In this document: piece by piece, positions 22,926 through 29,833 of the stretch | Layout: each line of letters starts with the position of its first letter | How positions within the stretch are numbered: position 1 is the first letter of the stretch | From: a virus | Virus record (IMG/VR): IMGVR_UViG_3300050821_015552 | Span: 1 to 64,000 of that record | Reading direction: 5' to 3' (one strand) | Length of the DNA stretch: 64,000 nt | The notes under the pieces: model-generated | What the model saw: the letters and a program-made list of their open reading frames with translations, nothing else | What the model was told of the DNA's origin: nothing | Databases searched by the model: none | Position numbers and translations under genes: made by a program

Positions 22926-23789
22926 ATGACAGTGGCGAGACCCTTCACAAAATGGGCAGGCGGGAAAACCCAGCTGCTACCCGAACTGCGCCGCCGCGTC
23001 CCGTCCTACTTCGGCCACTACTGGGAGCCGTTCGTCGGCGGCGGCGCGACGCTCTTCGACGTGCTGCAGCAGGGCCGGACGGCCGATAGCGACAGCGCGG
23101 GTACGACCGGCGACAACGTCACGATCAACGACAGCAACAAGTGGCTCATCGCGACCTACCGCGCCACCCGCGACAACGTGGTGGGCGTCATCGCGTACCT
23201 GCGCGAGTACGAGGCCGGCTACCGCAAGGGCGGCGCCGAGTTCTACTACGAGGTCCGCAGGCGCAACCCGATGCTGCTCGTCGACCAGGCGGCGGCCTTC
23301 ATCTTCCTCAACAAAACAGGGTTCAACGGCCTGTTCCGCGTGAACAAGGCCGGCGACTTCAACGTGCCGCACGGCAAGCGCGCGGGAGAGGTCACCATCT
23401 GCGACGCCGAGAACCTGCACGCGTGCTCGCGCCTCTTGCAGGGGGTCCAGATCCAGCACGGCGACTTCGAAGCGCCGCCGGGGGTCAGTGGCTGCGCGAA
23501 AGAGGGCGACTTCATCTACTTCGACTGCCCGTACTGGCCCGTTAGCGCCTCGTCGGACTTCACGGCCTACACCAAGGAACCCTTCGGGCCCGCTGAGCAA
23601 GAGAGGCTTCGTGACTTGGCGTTGCGACTGAAGGCGCGAGGCTGCCGCGTGCTGCTGTCCAACGCAGACGTGCCGCCCGTGCGGGCGCTGTACGCGAAGG
23701 GCTTCACGATCGAGCGAGTCGAGGCCCGTCGCGCCATCAACTCCGACGCCTCGAAGCGCGGTAACGTCGGTGAGCTACTGATTTGTTGA
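22926..23789 (+). CDS. Dam-like DNA adenine methyltransferase (287 aa)
   Basis: D12-class N6-adenine methylase: motif I PFTKWAGGKTQLLPEL near residues 6-21 and WEPFVGGGATLFDV near 36-49; NKTGFNGLFRVN near 135; the catalytic motif reads DCPYWP near residue 200 instead of the usual DPPY. Cys for Pro at the second position is rare and could lower or alter activity. Preceded by GGAGCAGGAG. Likely protects phage DNA from host restriction or marks replication sites; target unknown, GATC in the best-known relatives. Confidence 0.85.
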   Translation: MTVARPFTKWAGGKTQLLPELRRRVPSYFGHYWEPFVGGGATLFDVLQQGRTADSDSAGTTGDNVTINDSNKWLIATYRATRDNVVGVIAYLREYEAGYRKGGAEFYYEVRRRNPMLLVDQAAAFIFLNKTGFNGLFRVNKAGDFNVPHGKRAGEVTICDAENLHACSRLLQGVQIQHGDFEAPPGVSGCAKEGDFIYFDCPYWPVSASSDFTAYTKEPFGPAEQERLRDLALRLKARGCRVLLSNADVPPVRALYAKGFTIERVEARRAINSDASKRGNVGELLIC

Positions 23790-23815
23790 ATAGGCGCGCA
23801 CCCGCGCCGTCGAAC
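23787..23815 (+). repeat. Intercistronic hairpin repeat A, copy 5
   Basis: 29 nt, TGAATAGGCGCG...CGCGCCGTCGAAC, starting on the methylase stop codon and ending just before the GGAGG of the gene at 23832. The stem here is GGCGCG/CGCGCC. Confidence 0.58.
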
Positions 23816-23831
23816 GTTTCGGAGGTTGAAG

Positions 23832-24077
23832 ATGGCGAAGAAATCTTTGCAGGCGCTGCGCAGAGAAGCGAATCCGGTGGCCGAGCCCAAGACGATCGAG
23901 CTGCCCCTGAAGTACGCTCGGTCGCTGGAGGAGTGCGCGGGCGCGCTGGCGGGACTACTCGACGAGGCTCCGTCGATCGACGGTTTGCGCCGGGCCAAGA
24001 AAGCGCTCAAGCGCAACTGCGACATGCAGAGCAAGCTGGCGAACGACATCAAAGACCTTCTCGACATCTGGGAGTGA
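23832..24077 (+). CDS. Hypothetical 81-aa helical protein
   Basis: ATG behind GGAGG and hairpin repeat A. After a basic, extended N-terminus (KKSLQALRREANP) the chain is a two-helix bundle ending MQSKLANDIKDLLDIWE. No family recognised. Starts the run of tiny genes that fills 23.8-28.7 kb. Confidence 0.6.
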   Translation: MAKKSLQALRREANPVAEPKTIELPLKYARSLEECAGALAGLLDEAPSIDGLRRAKKALKRNCDMQSKLANDIKDLLDIWE

Positions 24078-24079
24078 CC

Positions 24080-24304
24080 ATGGCCTCGAAAGACACCCGC
24101 GCCGCCAACGGCGCCGCCGGCAAGACGGACCTACTGCTGTTCGACCCCACGACGCTCGTCATCGTCGAGGACGAAGGCAGCGCGCTGACGGCGAAGGAGG
24201 CGCACGCCCTCGACGAGGAACTTGACGCTGGCGGCGTGCTGGCGCCAACGAAGAAGCCCGGTGACCTCGCGTGCGTGTGCTGCGCGAAGGGACGGCCGTC
24301 GTGA
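24080..24304 (+). CDS. Hypothetical 74-aa protein
   Basis: Acidic protein with a terminal CVCCAKG cysteine cluster. GTGA overlap with the next gene. Function unknown. Confidence 0.58.
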   Translation: MASKDTRAANGAAGKTDLLLFDPTTLVIVEDEGSALTAKEAHALDEELDAGGVLAPTKKPGDLACVCCAKGRPS

Positions 24305-24540
24305 GCCTTCACGAGAAGAAGCGCGCCGAGAACGTGGCGCTCGACGAGCGGGTGCTTGCCGCGATCAGGACCAAGAGCGGCCTCACGCTCCGCGGCGTCT
24401 GCGTCGCCGTCACCCTCTCGAACCCGAGCGGGAGCATCACCGATCGGCAGGTCGATCGCTCTCTGCAGCGTCTGCGCAAGAAGAAGCTCATCAAGTTCGG
24501 CGGCCCCGGGACGACGTTCTCCGGCTGGAGAGCGACGTGA
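24301..24540 (+). CDS. 79-aa winged-helix-like protein
   Basis: Helix (DERVLAAIRTKSG), helix (TLRGVCVAVTLSN), recognition-type helix (TDRQVDRSLQRLRKKKLI) and a small wing (KFGGPGTTFSGW) give a convincing winged helix-turn-helix order. Candidate transcriptional regulator; GTG start in an overlap. Confidence 0.6.
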   Translation: MSLHEKKRAENVALDERVLAAIRTKSGLTLRGVCVAVTLSNPSGSITDRQVDRSLQRLRKKKLIKFGGPGTTFSGWRAT

Positions 24541-24779
24541 CCAAGACCCTCCGCCGCGCCCTGGTCCGCCTCGCCCGCGAGAAGATCATGGCCTCGACCA
24601 GCTCACTGTTCGACGATCTCTGCAAGCTCGGCTTCGCCGAGTCGCTCGGCCTCATCCCGACGCCCGGCGCCGTGCGCTGTACGAGCATGCGCGCCGGCTA
24701 CAAGATCACCGAGGCCGGGGCGGCGCGGGCGAGTCTGTACGACGAGGATGGTAGGCCGAAGATGGTGGAGGAGACATGA
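24537..24779 (+). CDS. Hypothetical 80-aa protein
   Basis: N-terminal basic helix (LRRALVRLAREKIM), then a short wing-like end (MRAGYKITEAGAARA) reminiscent of a winged-helix C-terminus. GTG start, coupled on both sides. Family not recognised. Confidence 0.55.
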   Translation: MTKTLRRALVRLAREKIMASTSSLFDDLCKLGFAESLGLIPTPGAVRCTSMRAGYKITEAGAARASLYDEDGRPKMVEET

Positions 24780-25324
24780 AGGCGTACGTGGCGGGTGCGT
24801 GGGTGGAGCAGCATCAGCGGTCGCGGCCGATGATCGCAAAGCTGCGCGAAGCGGGCATCGAGATCACCTGTGACTGGACTCAGGCCGAGGGAGACGTGTG
24901 CGCGTGCGGGCATCACCGCAGCGTGCACTACAACAGCGGCGAGGGCTGCAAGGGCGACGGCCTGACGATCGCGGCGTGCTCCTGTCTGGGTTTCAACGGT
25001 ATCGGTTCCGGCGGCGACAGCCTGCTCACCGACGCCGACCGCCGCAAGTACGCCCAGGCCGATCTCGACGGCGTGCTTGCGGCCGACATCGTCTGGCTGC
25101 TCGCGGCCAACGACAGGGGCGCGTGCGGCAGCTGGGTGGAGTTGGGGGCGGCGCTGGTGGCGCGGCAGATGCGCGCAGGCGAGGATGGGGGACCGTGGCC
25201 GCTCATCGTCGTCTCCGGTCCCAAGTGCAAGTGGACCATCTTCACCGAGCTGGCCGATCGCCTGTTCGAGACGGACGAGGAAGCGTTGGCGTACGTCGTC
25301 GGGCTGCATCGGGGGTCGCCGTGA
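24776..25324 (+). CDS. Nucleoside 2-deoxyribosyltransferase-like protein with Cys-rich insert (182 aa)
   Basis: Begins KAYVAGAW and later has LDGVLAADIVWLLA and GSWVELGAALVARQ, the strand, Asp and catalytic Glu positions of the nucleoside 2-deoxyribosyltransferase fold, which moves bases between deoxyriboses. Between them (residues about 40-70) sits CACGHH...HYNSGEGC...ACSCLGF, a zinc-finger-like insertion not usual for the family. Could salvage or alter nucleotides, or act as a sensor; activity is not certain. Confidence 0.6.
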   Translation: MKAYVAGAWVEQHQRSRPMIAKLREAGIEITCDWTQAEGDVCACGHHRSVHYNSGEGCKGDGLTIAACSCLGFNGIGSGGDSLLTDADRRKYAQADLDGVLAADIVWLLAANDRGACGSWVELGAALVARQMRAGEDGGPWPLIVVSGPKCKWTIFTELADRLFETDEEALAYVVGLHRGSP

Positions 25325-25587
25325 CTCCGATCGCGAAGGGCGAAGCTACGGCCTATCGCGAACGCTGGCCGTCGTGGGTGCACGAGGCGTTCAAGATCGA
25401 GCCCGTCGTCAACGAGCAGGGCAGTCACTTCGTGGAGATCGCCTGCACGATCGAGCTGAAGTGCCTGCTCGTGACGCTGCCCATCGATCTCCGGCACGAT
25501 CCGCCACCCGCGCTGCTGCGCGAGATGCGCGTGCACATGAAGGGGCACGCGTTCGAGCCGCAGTGCGAGAAGGGAAACAAAGCGTGA
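25321..25587 (+). CDS. Hypothetical 88-aa protein
   Basis: GTG start in an overlap. Single compact alpha/beta domain with a VEIACTIELKCLLVTLP strand pair. No family recognised. Confidence 0.57.
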   Translation: MTPIAKGEATAYRERWPSWVHEAFKIEPVVNEQGSHFVEIACTIELKCLLVTLPIDLRHDPPPALLREMRVHMKGHAFEPQCEKGNKA

Positions 25588-25811
25588 CCCTCGACGCCCG
25601 TCTCGCCATCGCCGAGGAGATCATCAGCCCGCACCAGCTCAACGGGCGGGTGGCGATCGACGCCATCCGCGAGGCACGGCAGGCGCTCAAGGACGTGCTG
25701 CTGCCGGGGTGGTTCTGTCAGGCAACGATGCCGGATGGGAAGAAGTGCTTGGTGTGGACCGGCACGGAGAAGGGTGCGACGAGCTGCCGCGCGTGCGGAG
25801 CGTCCCGATGA
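25584..25811 (+). CDS. 75-aa protein with zinc-ribbon-like end
   Basis: N-terminal helices (RLAIAEEIISPHQL, VAIDAIREARQALKDVL), then WFCQATMPDGKKCLVWTGTEKGATSCRACG, a four-Cys arrangement that can hold zinc. Function unknown. Confidence 0.58.
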   Translation: MTLDARLAIAEEIISPHQLNGRVAIDAIREARQALKDVLLPGWFCQATMPDGKKCLVWTGTEKGATSCRACGASR

Positions 25812-26089
25812 CCCACCACTGCCACGCCCTCGGCTGCAAGTCGCCCTGCCCGCCGCGCTGGCTCATGTGCCGCGCGTGCTGGTCGAAGGTGCCACCCGAT
25901 CTGCAGGCGGAGGTCTACCGCACCGTATCGCTGCGAGGCCCGCACGCGGACGCCTCGTGGGCTCCGTGGTGGCGCGCGCAGGCTCGAGCGATTGCGCACG
26001 TCGCCATGCTGCGGGAGCCGAACGAGGCGCGGCGCGATGCGTACCTCGCGCGGGAGCTGGCGTTCGCGGATACGCTGGAGGCGCGATGA
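25808..26089 (+). CDS. 93-aa zinc-binding protein
   Basis: N-terminal HHCHALGCKSPCPPRWLMCRACWSKVP is a treble-clef-like Cys/His set found in many small actinophage-type genes; the rest is a long helix (EPNEARRDAYLARELAFADTL). Probably nucleic-acid- or protein-binding. Confidence 0.62.
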   Translation: MTHHCHALGCKSPCPPRWLMCRACWSKVPPDLQAEVYRTVSLRGPHADASWAPWWRAQARAIAHVAMLREPNEARRDAYLARELAFADTLEAR

Positions 26090-26289
26090 AAGCAGAGCGA
26101 CACAAGTTCAAGCGATGCGTCCTGCCACCGGGACAGGATACCTGCTGCATCTGCAATCGCGGCATGCGCGAGGCGGTCATGGCGCGCGTGGTGGGCGAGC
26201 CGCCCATCTACGAGTACGGCTACTGCCTGCGGTGCGTGAGGGCACTGCACAAGGCGGCGTGTGCGCCGTCGAAGAAGTCCAAGCGATGA
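26086..26289 (+). CDS. 67-aa four-cysteine protein
   Basis: CCICNRG and YCLRCVRAL pairs about 25 residues apart form a zinc-ribbon pattern; the rest is basic. Function unknown. Confidence 0.58.
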   Translation: MKAERHKFKRCVLPPGQDTCCICNRGMREAVMARVVGEPPIYEYGYCLRCVRALHKAACAPSKKSKR

Positions 26290-26630
26290 TCTCCGATGCC
26301 GAACTGCTCGCCGGCCTGGCCTTCCTGCAGATCCACGCCCACCCCGCCTACCACGGGGCGCTGCACATGGCCGAGGGAGCGTGCAAGCAGATCCGCGCCG
26401 ACATCCAGCGGGGCGAGTTGCGGATGCGCGCGGCGGACGAACTGGAACTGTCGGTGCGCGCGGCGCTGGCCATCCGGCAGCTCGGGGTCAAGACGGTGGG
26501 CGACTTGGAGCAGCTGCTGGACAAGATCGATCTGTCGTCGCGCGACGCCAAGCGGGCAGGCTTCGGCAAGAAGTGTCTCAAGGAGTGCCGCGAGGTGCTC
26601 AAGAATCTCGGGCTGGAGCTGAGACGATGA
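26286..26630 (+). CDS. RNA polymerase alpha-CTD-like protein (114 aa)
   Basis: Residues about 50-113 follow the alpha subunit C-terminal domain nearly motif by motif: DELELSVRAALAIRQLGVKTVGDLEQL, then GFGKKCLKECREVLKNLGLEL. Arg58 aligns with E. coli alpha Arg265, and Gly94-Lys96 with the 296-298 loop; the position of Asn268 is Leu here. That domain binds UP-element DNA and activators. The first 45 residues are a different helical segment, not the alpha N-terminal domain. A phage-made decoy or adaptor for host RNA polymerase, or a stand-alone helix-hairpin-helix DNA binder, are the likely roles. Confidence 0.75.
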   Translation: MISDAELLAGLAFLQIHAHPAYHGALHMAEGACKQIRADIQRGELRMRAADELELSVRAALAIRQLGVKTVGDLEQLLDKIDLSSRDAKRAGFGKKCLKECREVLKNLGLELRR

Positions 26631-26884
26631 ACCTCGACGAGATGGCGAAGACCGACGGCCAGGGGCGCGACGTGCTGGAGCGACGCATCGCGGAGCTGGT
26701 CGCCGAATGCCGCGAGCTGCGCGAGAAGAACGCCGCACACGTCGGCGTCTGCCTCATCTTGGCGCGCGACAACCAGCAGATGCTCGACAACCTCACCGCG
26801 ACGCAGACCCGCTGCACCGAGCTGCTCGAGCAGTACCGCACGGCGCTGGCGTGCGGGTACGGCGGCGGACTGGAGAAGAAATGA
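26627..26884 (+). CDS. 85-aa coiled-coil protein
   Basis: Heptads from residue 14 to about 70 (LERRIAELVAECRELREKN, NQQMLDNLTATQTRCTELLEQY) predict a parallel coiled coil. Coupled directly to the alpha-CTD-like gene, so it may provide dimerisation for a shared complex; that is inference. Confidence 0.6.
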   Translation: MNLDEMAKTDGQGRDVLERRIAELVAECRELREKNAAHVGVCLILARDNQQMLDNLTATQTRCTELLEQYRTALACGYGGGLEKK

Positions 26885-27225
26885 CGACCAGCCTTCACGT
26901 CTGCACCGGCCGGCGTCACTTCGCTGGGCGACGTGTTCCAACTTCGCGTCTCGCGCAGCCCAAGTGCACCACATGCCGCAGGACGCTCGTGTGGAACCTG
27001 ACGCCGTGGAAACGCGTCAAGGGCACGGTGCGCTCGCGAAGCAACCGGATGCGCACCGAGGAGCGAAAGGTCGCCATCCGGTGCGCGTGGTGTCTGCAGC
27101 TACTCTGCCCGAAGTGCGCGAGGCTGCATTTCGCGCCGATCATGAAGGCGCAGATCGCTGTCGACAAGCGGCTGGCCAAGGCGGCGGCGCTGGCGCTCGA
27201 CATCATGCTCGATGGGCACAAGTGA
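26881..27225 (+). CDS. 114-aa basic zinc-finger-like protein
   Basis: Cys pairs at CTTCRR (about 28-33) and CAWCLQLLCPKC (about 74-85) with a very basic middle (KRVKGTVRSRSNRMR). Likely a nucleic-acid-binding zinc ribbon. Family not recognised. Confidence 0.6.
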   Translation: MTTSLHVCTGRRHFAGRRVPTSRLAQPKCTTCRRTLVWNLTPWKRVKGTVRSRSNRMRTEERKVAIRCAWCLQLLCPKCARLHFAPIMKAQIAVDKRLAKAAALALDIMLDGHK

Positions 27226-27527
27226 TGGACCACCTGAGCCAAGACGACGCCCGCCTGCTGCGCGCCACCGTCGCGGCCCTGCGCGATCTCGGAGACCTCG
27301 ACGAGAATCAAGAGCGCCACCTCGCGGCGTTTGACGGCATGCTGGACAAGTACCGACCGCTGACGCCCCGGCAGCGCGACTACGTCAAGGGCGTGGCGCA
27401 GCGGCTGGAGGTCGACGTCGAGGCGCCGCTGCTCGCCAAGGACGTGCCGGTGGGCGAGAAGCTGCGGACGCCTGTGCCGGCCGTCTTGCTGATGCCTTTG
27501 CCGAAACGGCCGCCTGGGAGGAAGTGA
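27225..27527 (+). CDS. Hypothetical 100-aa protein
   Basis: Helical; residues 43-60 (YRPLTPRQRDYVKGVAQRLE) resemble the helical DNA-contact motif LTxRQxxYL found in small phage proteins. Pro-rich C-terminus. ATG in a TGATG overlap. Confidence 0.58.
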   Translation: MDHLSQDDARLLRATVAALRDLGDLDENQERHLAAFDGMLDKYRPLTPRQRDYVKGVAQRLEVDVEAPLLAKDVPVGEKLRTPVPAVLLMPLPKRPPGRK

Positions 27528-27811
27528 TGCGAGGAGACATCGGAAATCCGAACGCGGTCCTGTGCGAACTGCGTCCCGCCGACGACAGCCGCAGGCGCCT
27601 CGTGCTGGAGACGCGCGGCGTCAAGCTCAAGATCGACCTGCGCATGACCGAGGTCTTCAGCCTGATGGACGAGTGCCTCGATGCGCTCGTGCAGCAGGAC
27701 GACGTCGAAGATAAGTGCCCGAGCTGCAACAGCGATCCGCACACCCACGACTGCGTGCTGGTGTGCAGCCTGCAGAATGCGCTGCGGGAGTTGCGTAGGC
27801 GCGGCGCCTGA
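27527..27811 (+). CDS. 94-aa protein with terminal Cys/His set
   Basis: ATG 27527 preferred over the GTG just before it, behind GGGAGGAA. Beta-rich N-terminus, then KCPSCNSDPHTHDCVLVC, a zinc-binding-like set. End of the early run; a leaderless promoter follows at 27819. Confidence 0.58.
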   Translation: MRGDIGNPNAVLCELRPADDSRRRLVLETRGVKLKIDLRMTEVFSLMDECLDALVQQDDVEDKCPSCNSDPHTHDCVLVCSLQNALRELRRRGA

Positions 27812-27818
27812 GTCGTTG

Positions 27819-27824
27819 TAGACT
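27819..27824 (+). promoter_or_regulatory. Leaderless-type -10 box (TAGACT) before 27832
   Basis: TAGACT then seven bases then GTG 27832; no ribosome-binding site. No convincing -35. Confidence 0.5.
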
Positions 27825-27831
27825 GGCCGCC

Positions 27832-27981
27832 GTGGACCCCGATCAGACACTGCCGCCAGATGGGCCGCCGACGATTCCGGCGCCGCCGCCGAGCGGCGCG
27901 TACGAGTTCGACTGGGCAGTGCTGGCTGCGCCGCCGTCGTGGGACGGCTTCGCCTCCGAGGAGCTCGACGATGAAACCTAG
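27832..27981 (+). CDS. 49-aa Pro-rich acidic protein
   Basis: Starts at GTG directly behind a -10 box. Sequence is Pro-rich then acidic (DWAVLAAPPSWDGFASEELDD). Ends 11 bp inside the next gene. Too short to classify; translation supported mainly by the promoter position and the overlap. Confidence 0.42.
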   Translation: MDPDQTLPPDGPPTIPAPPPSGAYEFDWAVLAAPPSWDGFASEELDDET

Positions 27982-28267
27982 AGAGCTCGGCGGCGCCGTC
28001 ACACGCGCGAGCGAGGTCCGCGTCTTCGTGGCCTACGCCAGCCACCCGGAGGGCGGCATGTACCTCTCGATCTCCGGCCCCCAGGCGCGGAGCATCGTCG
28101 AGGACGCCAAGAGCAAGGGTGTCGAGGACATCGACGTCACCATCAACGCGCGTGGCGACGTGTTCATCGGCGACGAGCACATCGTGGAGGAGGACGAGGA
28201 AGCGAACGAGTCGCACCCGGTCTGTTCGGAATGCGGCGAAGCGTGGGAAGACGGGCACGCTTGCTGA
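27971..28267 (+). CDS. 98-aa protein with CxxC end
   Basis: Alpha/beta domain (VRVFVAYASHPEGGMYLSI, IVEDAKSKGVEDIDVTINARGDVFIG) ending in an acidic stretch and PVCSECGEAWEDGHAC, a single zinc-knuckle-like set. Function unknown. Confidence 0.58.
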   Translation: MKPRELGGAVTRASEVRVFVAYASHPEGGMYLSISGPQARSIVEDAKSKGVEDIDVTINARGDVFIGDEHIVEEDEEANESHPVCSECGEAWEDGHAC

Positions 28268-28548
28268 TGCTCGCCGCGATCGACATCGCCTTACTCGCAT
28301 CGGAATGGGCCCACGGAAGCCGGTGGCCCGCATGTCCCGTGTGTGAGGGTCCGCAGCCCGGCGGCGGTCACGAGAAGTACCTGGCGAAAGGACACGAGGA
28401 CTACAAGGGCGGCCATCAAGTCGGCTGCGCCATGGACCAGGCCCTGTCCGAGCGCGGCTGGTCGACCGCGCAAGAGCGTGACGCCGCCCGCAAGCGGCTG
28501 CACGAGGCCACGAGCGCGACGGAGCCGCCGCCTGTGGGGGCGACGTGA
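28267..28548 (+). CDS. 93-aa zinc-binding-like protein
   Basis: CPVCEGPQPGGGHEKYLAKGHEDYKGGHQVGCAMD has Cys/His spacing that recurs in short actinophage-type proteins. Coupled by TGATG upstream and GTGA downstream. Function unknown. Confidence 0.58.
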   Translation: MLAAIDIALLASEWAHGSRWPACPVCEGPQPGGGHEKYLAKGHEDYKGGHQVGCAMDQALSERGWSTAQERDAARKRLHEATSATEPPPVGAT

Positions 28549-28658
28549 AGGGTCGCTATCTGTTCCTGCTCGCGAAGGTCAGGGTTCGGCGAGGTCGACT
28601 GCTGCGTCTCAAGCAGCATCTCGTGATCGGCATGACGGCGGGGCGGAGGCGCTCGTGA
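28545..28658 (+). CDS. 37-aa basic peptide
   Basis: GTG start in a GTGA overlap and stop overlapping the next GTG, so it fits seamlessly into the coupled run. Amphipathic and strongly basic (LLAKVRVRRGRLLRLKQHLVI). Only the perfect overlaps argue that it is real. Confidence 0.45.
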   Translation: MKGRYLFLLAKVRVRRGRLLRLKQHLVIGMTAGRRRS

Positions 28659-29101
28659 GCTGCGTCCAAGAGTCGGTACCTCTCGGGTGGCGCGTGTGGA
28701 GGCAAGCCGCCGTTCCCGATCCGCTCGCGCAGTTCGCCATCGACGTACGCGACCACGTCCGCAGCTACCCGTACGGCAGCATCGCGAAGACCATCGTCTA
28801 CAACGGGCAGACGGTCGGCGCGTTCGTGAGCCATCACTCATGGACCTACCGCAATGGCGTCCTCGTGACGGGCATCTGCATTCCGGGCGTGTCGCTGGTT
28901 ACGCAGGCCACGCAGGGCGTCGGCGCCACCGAGGCCGACAACCTCGACACGCCCGACCCCACGGCCGCCGTCTACTCGCTCGACGAGCCTCCGCCGGGCA
29001 TCAGCTGGCCGATCGTCGCCTTCACGGGCGCCGCCATGCTGCTGGTCGTCGGCGGCTTCTGGGCAGCCATCCAGCTCGCCGGCCGACCGCGCCTACCCTA
29101 G
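28655..29101 (+). CDS. 148-aa protein with C-terminal membrane anchor
   Basis: Beta-rich domain (IAKTIVYNGQTVGAFVSHHSWTY, GVLVTGICIPGVSL) and one C-terminal transmembrane helix (WPIVAFTGAAMLLVVGGFWAAIQL). First of the long series of small membrane proteins in the virion-type region. Its TAG interlocks with the convergent gene in CTAG. Confidence 0.62.
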   Translation: MSCVQESVPLGWRVWRQAAVPDPLAQFAIDVRDHVRSYPYGSIAKTIVYNGQTVGAFVSHHSWTYRNGVLVTGICIPGVSLVTQATQGVGATEADNLDTPDPTAAVYSLDEPPPGISWPIVAFTGAAMLLVVGGFWAAIQLAGRPRLP

Positions 29102-29571
29102 TGATGCAAGAGCCGCCAGAGCTCCGCGGCTCCCGCGGCCAGAGCCGCGATGACGGCCCATTCGAGCGCCTTGGCAGCCGCCTTGCGCGCCGCCCACGAG
29201 GGGAATGCCTTGATCTTGCGCCAGGTGCCCACCTCGGCCCGGAGACGCATTTCTTCGGTCACGCGCTCCACCGCGGTACGCAGGTCGTTGGGGCCGAACG
29301 GGCTGGAGGGGTCTGACGCGAGCGCCTTGAGCTGGGCGTACGTTTCGCGCAGATCGTGCGAGCCAGTGTCGTCGGTCCGGTGCGGAAAGCCGCCCTCGAT
29401 GAGCACTCGCCGCAGCTCGTCGTCGGCCTTGCGCAGGCCCGAGACCTCGGCGGCGAGCTTGCCGATGGACTGCATGATCGCGCCGATGTCGTTGGCGCGC
29501 TCGACGCGCACGGCGCGAAACTCGTTCTCGACGTCTTCGAACGACTCGAGATGCCCGCTTCCGCTGTTCAT
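29098..29571 (-). CDS. 157-aa coiled-coil protein with C-terminal membrane segment
   Basis: Residues 10-60 form a coiled coil (FEDVENEFRAVRVERANDIGAIMQSIGKLAAEVSGLRK region) and the end is a hydrophobic helix (ALEWAVIAALAAGAAELWRLL). ATG overlaps the upstream stop (TGATG). One of two minus-strand genes inside the virion-type region. Spanin- or holin-like lysis roles are possible, not shown. Confidence 0.58.
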   Translation of the reverse strand: MNSGSGHLESFEDVENEFRAVRVERANDIGAIMQSIGKLAAEVSGLRKADDELRRVLIEGGFPHRTDDTGSHDLRETYAQLKALASDPSSPFGPNDLRTAVERVTEEMRLRAEVGTWRKIKAFPSWAARKAAAKALEWAVIAALAAGAAELWRLLHH

Positions 29572-29786
29572 CACGACGCCAGGAGATTCTTCGAGGAGGC
29601 GTAGGAGGCGATGCCAGCTCCGGCCGCTGCACCGCCGACGCTGGTTGCAAGCACAATGTTGGCGCGCGTTTCAGCGCTGGCCATGCCGCGCGTCGCCAGC
29701 CGCCCTCCAACGAGACCCACGAGCAGACCCCCGACCGCTCCTGCCGCCGTCGTCCATGCGCTACCTGCTCGAGTCATGGGGATCAT
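29571..29786 (-). CDS. 71-aa glycine-zipper membrane protein
   Basis: Two hydrophobic Gly-rich segments (AAGAVGGLLVGLVGG and IVLATSVGGAAAGAGIASYA) make a helical hairpin in the membrane. Start uncertain: ATG 29786, or 29777. With the next gene it forms a two-gene leftward unit that may be a lysis or pore module. Confidence 0.52.
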   Translation of the reverse strand: MIPMTRAGSAWTTAAGAVGGLLVGLVGGRLATRGMASAETRANIVLATSVGGAAAGAGIASYASSKNLLAS

Positions 29787-29821
29787 CTTGCCATGGGTTC
29801 GGCTGGGGACCAAAAGCGCGG

Positions 29822-29827
29822 TAGGCT
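29822..29827 (+). promoter_or_regulatory. Leaderless-type -10 box (TAGGCT) before 29834
   Basis: TAGGCT, six bases, GTG 29834; no ribosome-binding site. Confidence 0.5.
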
Positions 29828-29833
29828 CGGGTC

